Assembly: GCA_008933705.1 (NCBI GenBank)
Contig: WBUN01000006.1
Span: forward strand, 1-64,000
Direction of reading: 5' to 3'
DNA length: 64,000 bases
From: Hyphomicrobiaceae bacterium
Lineage (GTDB): Bacteria; Pseudomonadota; Alphaproteobacteria; Rhizobiales; Hyphomicrobiaceae
This document shows positions 9,871-19,983 of this stretch, piece by piece. Numbering within the stretch: position 1 is the first letter of the stretch; each line of letters begins with the position of its first letter. The position numbers were made by a program, and so were the translations under genes. The notes below the pieces were generated by a model that was not told the origin of the DNA, ran no database searches, and worked only from the letters and a program-made list of their open reading frames with translations.

Positions 9871-11130
9871 ATGACGGCCATGATGAAGGAGACGGATCTG
9901 AAGGGTAGCCCGAGCTACGACGTCGCGGCGATCAGGGCGGATTTTCCGATCCTCGCCCGCGAGGTCTACGGCAAGCCGCTGGTCTATCTCGACAACGGTG
10001 CCTCGGCTCAGAAGCCGCGCGCGGTGCTCGAAGCCATCCAGAACGGCTACGCGAACGAATACGCCAACGTGCATCGCGGGCTGCACTATCTGTCGAACAC
10101 GGCGACGGCGAAGTTCGAGGCAGCGCGCGAGACGGTGCGGCGCTTCCTCAATGCGCCGAGCTCCGACGAGATCATCTTCACCCGCAACGCGACGGAGGCG
10201 ATCAACCTGGTCGCCAGCTCCTACGGCGCCTTGGCGATCGGCGAGGGCGACGAGATCGTCGTCTCCATCATGGAGCATCACTCCAACATCGTGCCGTGGC
10301 ATTTCCATCGCGAGCGGCGCGGGGCGGTCATTCGCTGGGCGCCCATTGCCGACGACGGCACCTTCCTCATCGACGAGTTCGAGAAGCTGCTGACGCCGCG
10401 CACGAAGATCGTGGCGATCACGCACATGTCGAACGTGCTCGGCACCGTCGTGCCCGTCAAGGAGGTGGTGCGCATCGCGCATGCCCGCGGCATTCCCGTT
10501 CTGGTCGACGGCAGCCAGGCTGCCGTGCACATGACGGTCGATGTGCAGGATATCGACTGCGACTTCTACGCCTTCACCGGCCACAAGACCTACGGGCCGA
10601 CCGGCATCGGTGTGCTCTACGCCAAGAGGAAGCATCTCGATGCCATGCCGCCCTACATGGGCGGCGGCGAGATGATCGAGAGCGTGCACCAGGACGCCAT
10701 TGCCTACGGCAAGCCTCCGCACAAGTTCGAGGCGGGAACGCCGGCGATCGTGCAGGCGATCGGCCTCGGTGCGGCGCTCGAATACATGATGAAGATCGGT
10801 CGCGACCGCATCGCGCGTCACGAGCACGAGCTCAAGGAATACGCGCACGCGCGCCTGGGCCAGCTCAACTGGCTGAAGATCCACGGGACCGCCAAGGGCA
10901 AGGGCGCCATCGTCTCCTTCAGCATCGACGGGCTGCACCCGCACGACATCTCCACCATCATCGACCGCTCGGGCGTAGCCGTGCGGGCCGGGCATCACTG
11001 CGCCCAGCCGCTGATGGACCGGCTCGGCGTGACGGCGACCTGCCGCGCGTCGTTCGCCATGTACAACACCAAGGCCGAGGTGGATGCGCTGGCCGAGGCG
11101 CTCATCAAGGCGCATGATTTCTTTGCGTAA
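9871..11130 (+). CDS. sufS: Cysteine desulfurase SufS (group II)
   Basis: PLP-dependent desulfurase feeding sulfur into the Suf scaffold. In the 419-aa product the lysine is Lys239 in TGHKTYGPTG and the active cysteine is Cys377 in RAGHHCAQPLM, the short group II loop. The N-terminal half carries NATEAINLVASSYG and MEHHSNIVPWH. I chose the ATG at 9871 because AGAGGA lies just before it; a GTG at 9844 would add nine residues. No sufE or sufU partner gene lies in the window, so the persulfide acceptor must be elsewhere. Confidence 0.95.
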   Translation: MTAMMKETDLKGSPSYDVAAIRADFPILAREVYGKPLVYLDNGASAQKPRAVLEAIQNGYANEYANVHRGLHYLSNTATAKFEAARETVRRFLNAPSSDEIIFTRNATEAINLVASSYGALAIGEGDEIVVSIMEHHSNIVPWHFHRERRGAVIRWAPIADDGTFLIDEFEKLLTPRTKIVAITHMSNVLGTVVPVKEVVRIAHARGIPVLVDGSQAAVHMTVDVQDIDCDFYAFTGHKTYGPTGIGVLYAKRKHLDAMPPYMGGGEMIESVHQDAIAYGKPPHKFEAGTPAIVQAIGLGAALEYMMKIGRDRIARHEHELKEYAHARLGQLNWLKIHGTAKGKGAIVSFSIDGLHPHDISTIIDRSGVAVRAGHHCAQPLMDRLGVTATCRASFAMYNTKAEVDALAEALIKAHDFFA

Positions 11131-11141
11131 CGGGTAGTGGA

Positions 11142-11576
11142 ATGACCGTGGACGAGGATGTGAGAGAACGAGTGGATGCCGCGGAGGCCGAGCCGCCGGT
11201 TGCGGCGGCCGGGCACGCGGCGGCCGTTGCTCCGGCGCGCGAGCCCGCTTCGTCTATCCCGGCCGATGAGCTGGAGCAGCTCACCGCCGATATCGTGGCG
11301 GCGCTCAAAACCGTGTACGATCCGGAGATTCCGGCCGATATCTACGAGCTGGGCCTCATCTACAAGATCGACGTGGACGATGCGCGCAACGTCGCCATCG
11401 AGATGACGCTGACCGCGCCCGGCTGTCCCGTGGCCGGCGAGATGCCGCAGTGGGTGGAGAATGCCGTCGGCTCGGTTGCCGGTGTCGGCCAGGTGTCGGT
11501 CACTCTCACGTTCGATCCGCCCTGGGACCAGAGCCGCATGTCGGACGAGGCGCGCCTGGCGCTGAATATGTTCTGA
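11142..11576 (+). CDS. sufT: SufT / MIP18-family Fe-S maturation protein
   Basis: A 144-aa protein ending the suf operon. The N-terminal ~45 residues are Ala/Glu/Pro-rich and poorly conserved. The rest is a DUF59 (MIP18) domain: VYDPEIPADIYELGLIYKI, the Cys-bearing MTLTAPGCPVAGEMP and the ending VTLTFDPPWDQSRMSDEARL. Family members help deliver or mature Fe-S clusters. The start follows sufS by 11 bp. In relatives an A-type carrier gene (sufA) often follows; here a convergent amidase gene begins within 20 bp and no sufA is present. Confidence 0.93.
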   Translation: MTVDEDVRERVDAAEAEPPVAAAGHAAAVAPAREPASSIPADELEQLTADIVAALKTVYDPEIPADIYELGLIYKIDVDDARNVAIEMTLTAPGCPVAGEMPQWVENAVGSVAGVGQVSVTLTFDPPWDQSRMSDEARLALNMF

Positions 11577-11595
11577 GCTCCGCCGACCTCGCACT

Positions 11596-13029
11596 TCAAC
11601 CCAGATCCCGTGGTCGCTTATCGGCCCACGGCCGCGCCTGCTCGAACAGCGCGGCCACCCGGAAGAGCCGCGCATCCTCGCCGCGGCGGCCGACGAGCTG
11701 GATGGCGACCGGCAGCCCGTCGCTGTGGAAGCCGCACGGTATGCTCACGGCCGGGTGGCCGGTAAGGTTGAAGGGATGCGTGTAGGGATACCACGCGCGC
11801 CGCACGGTTCCGGCCGGGCGGCCGTCGATCTCGATCTCATCGAAAAGCCGCTCCTCGATGTCGAGCGCCGTGCGCGCCAGCGTCGGCGAGACGATCACGT
11901 CGAAACGGTCGAACCAGCCTTGCACCGTGCGATAGAGCTGGGTGCGCTTGAGCAGGGACCGGCCTACGTCGGCTGCCGTCCTGTCCTTGCCGAGCTCCAT
12001 CTGGCGCACCAGGGTCGGGCTCAGCCGATCGCGCCATTCGGGCAGCGCATCGCCGAAGCGCGCCCACCACAGCGCGCAGGCGTAGATGAACCAATAGGGC
12101 TCGACCGGCTCCAGATCATCGTCCATCGGCTCGACGCTGGCGCCGAGCGCACCGATGGTCTGCGCGGCGGCCTCGCAGAGCGCGAACACCTCGCCGTCGA
12201 CCACGCTATTGCCGAGCAGCGGCCGCCACGCCACGCGCATGCCCTTGAGCGAGCCCTCGGGCCTGGCCGCGGTCGCGAAGCCGCTGGAGGGCATGGCGAG
12301 GGAGTAGGGATCGCTCGGGTGAGCGCCGGCCATTGCCTCCAGCATAAGCGCGGCATCCATCACCGTGCGCGCCACCGGGTTGATGCTGGAGAAGTTGGCG
12401 AACACCTCGGGCGCCATGTCGTGCGGCATCACGCCCGGCGACTGCTTGAAGCCGACCACGCCGTTGCAGGCTGCCGGAATGCGCGTCGAGCCGCCGGCGT
12501 CGGTGCCGATGCCGATGGGGCCTGCGCCGAGCGCGACGGCAACCGCCGCGCCGCCCGATGAGCCCCCGCTCGTGCGCTGCGCACTCCAGGCATTGCACGT
12601 GCGCCCGAACAGCGGTGCCTGCGTATAGGGCATGTGGCCGAATTCCGGCGTCGTCGTCTTGCCCATCAGGATGGCGCCCGCCTTCTTCATGCGCGCCACC
12701 GTCACCGAATCTTCCCTCGGCACGTTGTCCGCGTACATGGCCGACGCGAACGTGGTCAGCACGTCCTTGGTGTTGACGAGATCCTTGACGTGGAAGGGCA
12801 CGCCGTGCAGGAGGCCAGGCTCGGCGCCCTTCGCCATCGCCTGGTCGGCCGCAGCCGCATCGGCCAGCGCGCGATCGCCGCAGATGGTGATGAAGCAGTT
12901 GCACGCAGCCTGCGCCTTTTCGGCGCGCGCGAGGGTGGCGTGCATGACCTCCACGGCAGAGACCTGCCTGGTGCTGATCAAACGGGCGAGCGCGGCGGCG
13001 CTGGTGAAGGCCAGATCGGTCGAATTCAT
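11596..13029 (-). CDS. Amidase (amidase signature family)
   Basis: Ser-Ser-Lys amidase of 477 aa, cytoplasmic, hydrolysing an unknown amide or carbamate. The catalytic Lys82 is in VPFHVKDLVNTKDV, the cis-Ser lies in GGSSGG (155-160) and the nucleophile Ser181 in TDAGGSTRIP. Length is normal. The start at 13029 (MNSTDLAF) is preferred to a far upstream in-frame ATG whose extra ~170 residues show no homology. GatA is unlikely, since no gatB or gatC lies nearby. The gene is convergent with the suf operon with only 19 bp between. Confidence 0.9.
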   Translation of the reverse strand: MNSTDLAFTSAAALARLISTRQVSAVEVMHATLARAEKAQAACNCFITICGDRALADAAAADQAMAKGAEPGLLHGVPFHVKDLVNTKDVLTTFASAMYADNVPREDSVTVARMKKAGAILMGKTTTPEFGHMPYTQAPLFGRTCNAWSAQRTSGGSSGGAAVAVALGAGPIGIGTDAGGSTRIPAACNGVVGFKQSPGVMPHDMAPEVFANFSSINPVARTVMDAALMLEAMAGAHPSDPYSLAMPSSGFATAARPEGSLKGMRVAWRPLLGNSVVDGEVFALCEAAAQTIGALGASVEPMDDDLEPVEPYWFIYACALWWARFGDALPEWRDRLSPTLVRQMELGKDRTAADVGRSLLKRTQLYRTVQGWFDRFDVIVSPTLARTALDIEERLFDEIEIDGRPAGTVRRAWYPYTHPFNLTGHPAVSIPCGFHSDGLPVAIQLVGRRGEDARLFRVAALFEQARPWADKRPRDLG

Positions 13030-13133
13030 CGTGACAGCCCTGCCTGGTTGTATCCCTGGTGCGGAAGGTATAGCGATTTCCGCCTGGGCAGAACGGCAGA
13101 CATTCCCTCTCCCCGCTTGCCGGGCATGAGTTA

Positions 13134-13184
13134 GGGTGACGGGCAGCCAGGGATCGCGACGGCACTTGGGGCTGCCCCTCACCC
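13134..13184. repeat. REP-like palindromic element
   Basis: GGGTGACGGGCAGCC (13134-13148) and GGCTGCCCCTCACCC (13170-13184) pair with one mismatch over 15 bp around a 21-nt loop. The flanks CCCTCTCCCCG (13104-13114) and GGGCGAGGGAGA (13208-13219) are also partly complementary. Such CCCTCACCC/GGCGAGGGAG sequences are typical of dispersed intergenic palindromes in proteobacteria. It occupies the gap between the divergent amidase and gnd genes. Confidence 0.5.
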
Positions 13185-13240
13185 CGGCCCTCTCGTGGAG
13201 GACGTTTGGGCGAGGGAGAACGACGAGAGGAGACGAGCCT

Positions 13241-14224
13241 GTGCAGATCGGCGTGATCGGCCTCGGCCGCATGGGGGCCAACATCGCCCGCCGCCTCCTG
13301 CGGGAAGGCCACGCCTGCGTGGCGTACGACCAGAACGCCGTGCAGGGCCGCATACTGGCCGGTGAAGGAGCGCGGGCAGCCGCGAACCTAGCCGATCTCG
13401 TTGCAGCGTTGCAGCCTCCACGTGTGCTGTGGGTCATGCTGCCGGCCGGCGCGGCGACCGAGAGTGCGGTGCGCGACCTGTCTGGCCTGCTCTGCGCCGG
13501 TGACACCGTTATCGACGGCGGCAACACCTTCTGGAAGGACGACATCCGCCGCGCCGGCGAGCTGCGGGCGAAGGGTATCCATTACCTCGATGTCGGCACC
13601 TCCGGCGGTGTGTGGGGGCTCGAGCGCGGCTACTGCCTGATGGTCGGCGGCGACAAGGACATCGTCGACCGCCTCGATCCGATCTTTGCCGCACTGGCGC
13701 CGGGTCCGGCCGGGATTGCGGCAACGCCCAACCGCCAGGGTCGCGATCCGCGCGCGGAGCTCGGATATTTGCACGCCGGGTCCAGCGGTGCCGGGCACTT
13801 CGTCAAGATGATCCACAACGGCATCGAGTACGGCATGATGCAGGCCATCGCGGAGGGGCTCGACATTCTCAAGAATGCTGCCTCGGAGCGGCTGGCTGCG
13901 GAGCATAGGCTGTCCATCGACGTTGCCGACGTCGCCGAGGTGTGGCGGCGCGGCAGCGTCATCACGTCGTGGCTGCTCGACCTCACCGCGGCGGCGCTGG
14001 CCGAGGACGCGGAGCTTGCCGGCTATTCCGGCCACGTGGCCGATTCGGGCGAAGGGCGCTGGACCGTGCAAGCGGCCATTGACGAGGCGGTGCCGGCCGA
14101 GGTGCTGACCGCCGCGCTCTATGCCCGCTTCCGCTCCCGGCAGGATCACACGTTTGCCGAGAAGGTGCTCTCCGCCATGCGCAAGGGCTTCGGCGGGCAC
14201 GTAGAGCCGCGCAAGATCGGGTAG
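13241..14224 (+). CDS. gnd: 6-phosphogluconate dehydrogenase, short form
   Basis: Decarboxylating dehydrogenase converting 6-phosphogluconate to ribulose-5-phosphate. At 327 aa it belongs to the short Gnd class, often NAD-dependent, rather than the 470-aa enterobacterial class. The N-terminal Rossmann fold shows [17 protein letters not shown]. Substrate motifs [20 protein letters not shown] and [19 protein letters not shown] are intact, the latter with the catalytic Lys. The start is a GTG at 13241 after a GAGAGGAGA ribosome site; an in-frame upstream ATG crosses the REP-like repeat and is rejected. Gluconokinase follows after 18 bp. Confidence 0.95.
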   Translation: MQIGVIGLGRMGANIARRLLREGHACVAYDQNAVQGRILAGEGARAAANLADLVAALQPPRVLWVMLPAGAATESAVRDLSGLLCAGDTVIDGGNTFWKDDIRRAGELRAKGIHYLDVGTSGGVWGLERGYCLMVGGDKDIVDRLDPIFAALAPGPAGIAATPNRQGRDPRAELGYLHAGSSGAGHFVKMIHNGIEYGMMQAIAEGLDILKNAASERLAAEHRLSIDVADVAEVWRRGSVITSWLLDLTAAALAEDAELAGYSGHVADSGEGRWTVQAAIDEAVPAEVLTAALYARFRSRQDHTFAEKVLSAMRKGFGGHVEPRKIG

Positions 14225-14242
14225 CCGCAGGAGGCACGAGCG

Positions 14243-14779
14243 ATGATGCGTGCAGCTCCGCCCCTCGTTGTCGTGCTGATGGGTGTCTCGGGATGCGGCA
14301 AGACCACGACCGGCACGCGGCTGTCGAAGAAGCTCGGCTGGCCCTTCCGTGACGCTGACAGCTTCCACCCCGCCGCCAACATCGAGAAGATGAGCCGGGG
14401 CATCCCCCTCGACGACGACGACCGCTGGCCGTGGCTCGACGCGATCGCTGTGTGGATCGACGAGCGCCTGGCGCAGGGCGAACCCGGCATCGTGTCCTGC
14501 TCGGCGCTGAAGCGCGCCTATCGACGCCGTATCGTCGGCAACCGCAGAGGCGTGCGCCTCGTCTATCTCAGAGGCCCGATGGAGCTGATCGGGCGCCGCC
14601 TGCAGGGACGCAGGAACCATTTCATGCCGGCCGCGCTGCTGCAGAGCCAGTACGAGGCGCTCGAGGAGCCGGGCCCCCGGGAGCGGCCGATCATCGTCTC
14701 CGTCGCCCTGACGCCGCAGCGGGTGCTTGCCGCCATCGTGGGGCAGCTCGGCGTGCGGCTGCCCCAACCCGAGGCCTGA
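14243..14779 (+). CDS. gntK: Gluconokinase
   Basis: P-loop kinase that phosphorylates gluconate to 6-phosphogluconate, feeding the preceding dehydrogenase. The 178-aa product has Walker A GVSGCGKTT near the N-terminus, the gluconate region DADSFHPAANIEKMSRGIPL and the LID-like segment RLQGRRNHFMPAALLQSQYE. Length is normal for GntK. It is separated by 18 bp from gnd and by 7 bp from the following TfoX-N gene, so the three are probably co-transcribed. No gluconate permease lies nearby. Confidence 0.95.
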   Translation: MMRAAPPLVVVLMGVSGCGKTTTGTRLSKKLGWPFRDADSFHPAANIEKMSRGIPLDDDDRWPWLDAIAVWIDERLAQGEPGIVSCSALKRAYRRRIVGNRRGVRLVYLRGPMELIGRRLQGRRNHFMPAALLQSQYEALEEPGPRERPIIVSVALTPQRVLAAIVGQLGVRLPQPEA

Positions 14780-14786
14780 AAGAGCG

Positions 14787-15170
14787 ATGAGCCCGGACTT
14801 CCTCGAATTCCTGAAGGACCAGCTTCACGGCCTCGGTCACGTCACGACGCGGCGCATGTTCAGCGGCGCCGGCATCTACTGTGACGGCGTGATCTTCGCG
14901 CTCGTCCTGGGCGACACGCTGTATTTCAAGGTCGATGACGGCAATCGGCACGCCTACGAGGCGGAGGGGCTCGAGCCCTTCACCTACGAGGCCAAGGGGA
15001 GATCCGTCAGCGTCGGCGCGTACCGGCGCGTTCCCGAGCGGTTGTTCGACGAGCCCGATGAGATGCTCGATTGGGCGCGCGCGGCAGTGGCTGCCGGGCG
15101 CCGGGCGGCGATGGGCAAGGCGACGCGCAAGGTCAAGAGCAAGACCAACAAGCGGAAGCAGAAACCGTAG
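14787..15170 (+). CDS. TfoX N-terminal-domain protein
   Basis: A 127-aa protein carrying only the TfoX N-terminal domain: RRMFSGAGIYCDGVIFALVL, then LYFKVDDGN. It ends in a lysine/arginine-rich tail. In Haemophilus TfoX/Sxy regulates competence, but stand-alone N-domain proteins are common and mostly uncharacterised. The start at 14787 is 7 bp after the gntK stop; a longer in-frame version overlapping gntK is rejected. A role in competence cannot be claimed, since no competence genes are nearby. Confidence 0.85.
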   Translation: MSPDFLEFLKDQLHGLGHVTTRRMFSGAGIYCDGVIFALVLGDTLYFKVDDGNRHAYEAEGLEPFTYEAKGRSVSVGAYRRVPERLFDEPDEMLDWARAAVAAGRRAAMGKATRKVKSKTNKRKQKP

Positions 15171-15184
15171 CCCCGAACCCGTAA

Positions 15185-16603
15185 TCAATCCGGCACCGGC
15201 CAGACCGGCGCGTGGCTGCCAAGCTTCACCGGAGGTCGCTCCCAGCGCGCGGGTGTCTCGGACAACGCGGCGGCGTGCCTGACGTATGTCATGCGCCCGA
15301 ACGGGGTGTCCATCTCGTCGAGCAGGTCGGCGACTTCCGCCTGCCGGGGATCGGCACAGTCGAAGCCGTGCGCGGTGCGCCCGAGCCCGGCAAGCCAATG
15401 TCCAGCCTGTGCGAGCGAGATGCGCACGTGCCACGAGCCGCCTTCGTGCGCCTTGCGCGCCAACGCCATGACGGCGCCGAACGCCATCAGGTAGCCGGAG
15501 GCGTGATCGAGCGCCTGCGCGGGAAGCTCCTTGGGTCCCGCAACGCCCGCAGCCTCGGCTTCGGCATGGTTGAGGCCGCTTGCGGTCTGCACCAGCGAGT
15601 CGAAGCCGCGGCGGGCGGCCCAGGGACCCTCGTGCCCGTAGGCAGAGAGGGTGACGACAACGATGCCCGGGCGCATCTCGGCGCAGGCCTCGGGCGAGAA
15701 GCCGCGCCCGGCGAGGCTGCCGGGCCGGTAGGCCTGCACGAACACCTGCGCCTCTCGCAACAGGGCCCGCAGCCGCTCCCGCTCCTCCTCGGCGCGCAGA
15801 TCGATGTCGGCCGACAGCTTGCCGCGCCCGGTGTCGATGTCCAGCATCTCGAGCGCCGGCAAGTGCGCCGCCGTCACGCGCATGACATCGGCGCCGTGGG
15901 CGGCCAGCGTGCGTCCGCACACCGGGCCGGCGATGACGCGGGTCAGATCCAGGACGCGGATGCCGGAGAGAGGGCGTTCGCCCGGCGGCAGCCTCCGCGA
16001 CGGAGCCTCGCCGATTCTGGTGATCTCGAAGAGCGGCAGCGCCGACACGGCCTGGCCCTGCGGGTGCGCCGCCCATTCCGATGGCGTGCGCATCATCGTG
16101 GCGACCAGCCCGGCCTCGGCGGCCGCCGTCTCGAAGGCCTTGCCGTCCCATCGCATGAGAGCCGCCTGCACCGCCTCGCGCTCGTAGGCGCAGCCGAGCA
16201 GCTTGAGCATGCCGTCGCGATGGTGCGGGAAATTCGTGTGCAGCCGCACCCAGCGGCCGTCCCTGGTGCGATAGACGCCGGCGATCTTGTCCCACAGGGC
16301 GACGGGCGGCTTGCCGGCGAGACGCATGTGGCGCTCGCTGCGGAACTCGACGGCGGCATGACGCATGTCGACGGCGACGCCCTGGCGGCGGCCGGTGCGA
16401 AGGCGCCAGAGCTCGGCCGCCGCCAGCGCCGATGCAGCGATGGCAGTCTGCGCCATCGCCCCGATGCGGAACGAGGATGGCAGGACGGGATCGCTGCCGC
16501 TCAGCGAAACGGCCTCCAGCGCCGCAGGCTGGCCGGCTGCTGCCGACCAAAGGTCGGCCAGGATCTGCGTCGGGGGAGCGCCAGGCTGGCGAGGTCTGCT
16601 CAT
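15185..16603 (-). CDS. CoA-transferase family III, halves in swapped order
   Basis: CaiB/BaiF-type protein of 472 aa, expected to move CoA between carboxylic acids; substrate unknown. Residues ~45-190 resemble the usual second half of this family (RRQGVAVDM, then GVYRTRDGRWVRLH and PSEWAAHPQG). The usual N-terminal start PLSGIRVLDLTRVIAGPVCG appears only at residue 211, followed by YGHEGPWAARRGFDSLVQTA. The order thus looks permuted compared with a classic CaiB. The ATG at 16603 is chosen; 16630 is possible. It is convergent with the gluconate genes and stands alone. Confidence 0.8.
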   Translation of the reverse strand: MSRPRQPGAPPTQILADLWSAAAGQPAALEAVSLSGSDPVLPSSFRIGAMAQTAIAASALAAAELWRLRTGRRQGVAVDMRHAAVEFRSERHMRLAGKPPVALWDKIAGVYRTRDGRWVRLHTNFPHHRDGMLKLLGCAYEREAVQAALMRWDGKAFETAAAEAGLVATMMRTPSEWAAHPQGQAVSALPLFEITRIGEAPSRRLPPGERPLSGIRVLDLTRVIAGPVCGRTLAAHGADVMRVTAAHLPALEMLDIDTGRGKLSADIDLRAEEERERLRALLREAQVFVQAYRPGSLAGRGFSPEACAEMRPGIVVVTLSAYGHEGPWAARRGFDSLVQTASGLNHAEAEAAGVAGPKELPAQALDHASGYLMAFGAVMALARKAHEGGSWHVRISLAQAGHWLAGLGRTAHGFDCADPRQAEVADLLDEMDTPFGRMTYVRHAAALSETPARWERPPVKLGSHAPVWPVPD

Positions 16604-16662
16604 GGGCGCGAGAGTATCACACCCTCGCACCCGCCAAGATCCGCACGCCTCGCGCGGCTGAT

Positions 16663-18279
<1,617 letters not shown>

Positions 18280-18659
18280 AAGAGAACATCTCCGTCTGCG
18301 TCTTCCCAAAAGCCAACGGTCGCGCGACGCATTTCGGCGCAACGTCAGCTACCAGAGCGCAGGGGGAACAGCCGCAAAGGGCCTAACGGGAAATCGGGGC
18401 GATCAAGAAAGGGATAAACGGAATCAATCCCCTGCGCTCGATGCGGCGCTTCAATGCCACATTGTCCCTGGAATTGCAAGGAATTCCGCGCATCCGCGCG
18501 GATCCGGTGCGGAGAAGGGAGCAAAACATCGCATAGGCAACGCGCTCGACGACAGGCCAATGACGCAAAGGCGCCGCTCGCCACCCGGCGGGGTCGGCTG
18601 TACTCTTGGTGACGCGATCGACGACCAAGAAGGACCATTGCTTAAGGGGGATGCGCCCA
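18280..18659. other. 380-bp divergent intergenic region
   Basis: No credible gene is seen here between the helicase and the alpha/beta hydrolase genes. It holds two small inverted repeats: GGAATT (18470-18475) with AATTCC (18482-18487), and just beside it TCCGCG with CGCGGA around 18486-18503. On the minus strand this is a leader of up to several hundred nucleotides for the helicase, a gene type often under leader-mRNA control. No clear -35/-10 pair stood out. Confidence 0.45.
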
Positions 18660-19361
18660 ATGGCTGTCAGGCAGAGCCTTGTCCTGGTCCCCGGCCTGCT
18701 ATGCACGGCCGCCCTCTGGGCCCCCCAAATGGCTGCACTGGCCGATATCGCCGACATGACCGTGCCGGACCACACCCGCCACGACAGCATGGCCGCCATC
18801 GCCGGATCGATCCTGGAGGCGGCACCCGAGCGCTTCGCCCTCGCCGGATTGTCGATGGGCGGCTACATCGCCTTCGAGATCGTGCGCCGGGCGCCCGAGC
18901 GTGTGATGCGCCTTGCGCTGCTCGATACCGGGGCTCGCCCCGATACCCCCGAACGCAAGGAGCTGCGCCTGCGGCGGAACGAGCTGGCTAGGCGCGAAGG
19001 GGCGGGGGCGGTGCAGGACGAGCTGATGCCGGCGCTCATCCACAAGGACCGGCTGGCGGACAAGGCGCTCACTGGCATGATCCGGCAGATGGCGGTCGAC
19101 ACCGGGGCAGAGGCGATGGCCCGCCAGCATGCCGCCATCATGGGTCGGCCCGACAACCGGCCCCTGCTGCCCCGCATCGAGTGCCCGACGCTGGTCGTCG
19201 TCGGCCGCGAGGACGCGCTGACGCCCATCGAGCTGGCGCAGGAGATGGTTGCAGGCATTCCGGGCGCGAGGCTGGAGATCATCCCCGACTGCGGGCACCT
19301 GTCGACGCTGGAGCGGCCGGAGGCCGTCAACCGGGTTCTGCGCGTCTGGCTGACGCCCTGA
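18660..19361 (+). CDS. Alpha/beta hydrolase
   Basis: Single-domain alpha/beta-hydrolase of 233 aa, cytoplasmic, substrate unknown. The nucleophile elbow is AGLSMGGY and the oxyanion strand SLVLVPGLLC. The acid is probably in VVVGREDALTPIE and the base His in IIPDCGHLSTLERPEAV. The short lid and ending fit the MhpC/BioH-like branch. The ATG at 18660 is taken because AAGGGGG lies nine bases before it; an ATG at 18651 touches that site. No operon partners are visible. Confidence 0.85.
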   Translation: MAVRQSLVLVPGLLCTAALWAPQMAALADIADMTVPDHTRHDSMAAIAGSILEAAPERFALAGLSMGGYIAFEIVRRAPERVMRLALLDTGARPDTPERKELRLRRNELARREGAGAVQDELMPALIHKDRLADKALTGMIRQMAVDTGAEAMARQHAAIMGRPDNRPLLPRIECPTLVVVGREDALTPIELAQEMVAGIPGARLEIIPDCGHLSTLERPEAVNRVLRVWLTP

Positions 19362-19551
19362 CGGCCACTCCGCCTTCGCGCACTCGCTGCCGATGCATGC
19401 GCAACTGCGCTTGGATATCTGCAATCCCGTCCCCGCGCTTAGCCGTTCAAACACTGTGTTTCTTAGCGGCGCGTCAATGGACGTGTACGCAGTATTGCGC
19501 ATGTGGCGGCGGGTCGCCGGCCACGCGCACTCCGACCAAGAGGACATGTCC

Positions 19552-19800
19552 ATGAAGATCACTACGCTCAGTCTTGCCGCCCTCGCGCTTGCGGCCGCCG
19601 TCGTCGCCATGCCGCTCGGCGCGGAAGCGGCGCACAAGCGCACGACCGCGGCCAAGACCTGGGATTGCGAGATGTTCGGCTGGCTCGACAGCAGCCTGTG
19701 CAAGAAGAAGGTCGTCAAGAAGGCCGGCAAGAAGAAGTACGCCAAGCGCAGCAAGAAGAAGACGGCTGTGAAGTCCGCCACGCGCATGAAGAAGGTCTGA
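19552..19800 (+). CDS. Exported lysine-rich small protein
   Basis: An 82-aa protein of unknown function. A clean signal peptide (MKITTLSLAALALAAAVVAM to AEAA, residues 1-29) precedes a mature part of about 53 residues. That part has one short hydrophilic-aromatic section with two cysteines (WDCEMFGWLDSSLCKKK) and then a Lys/Arg-rich tail, so the mature protein is strongly basic. The ATG at 19552 is preferred, seven bases after AGAGGA; 19546 is too close. It may sit in the periplasm with a disulfide. No family is recognised. Confidence 0.65.
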   Translation: MKITTLSLAALALAAAVVAMPLGAEAAHKRTTAAKTWDCEMFGWLDSSLCKKKVVKKAGKKKYAKRSKKKTAVKSATRMKKV

Positions 19801-19983
19801 GCGCGCGGACGCTCGATTGCTGAGCGCAACGACAGGCGCTTGCCAGCCGTGGTGCCATTCCACCCGCGCAGGAGCGCCTGTTCTTGCTGCGGCGGCCCGA
19901 ACAAATTCACGTGTCGGCCGTTGTGCGGCGGCGTTCGCGATCCAACATATGCGAAGAGTAGTCGCGGACCGTGAGGTGCAGCC

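Noticed and set aside
11577-11640. Possible sufA at the end of the suf operon
   Set aside because: Only 19 bp separate sufT from the convergent amidase stop; there is no room for the gene.
13030-13545. Long N-terminal extension of the amidase frame
   Set aside because: It overlaps the divergent gnd gene and the REP-like repeat and lacks amidase homology; the ATG at 13029 matches the family start.
18345-18638. 97-codon minus-strand frame in the helicase upstream gap
   Set aside because: No ribosome site, no homology pattern, and composition like background; treated as intergenic.
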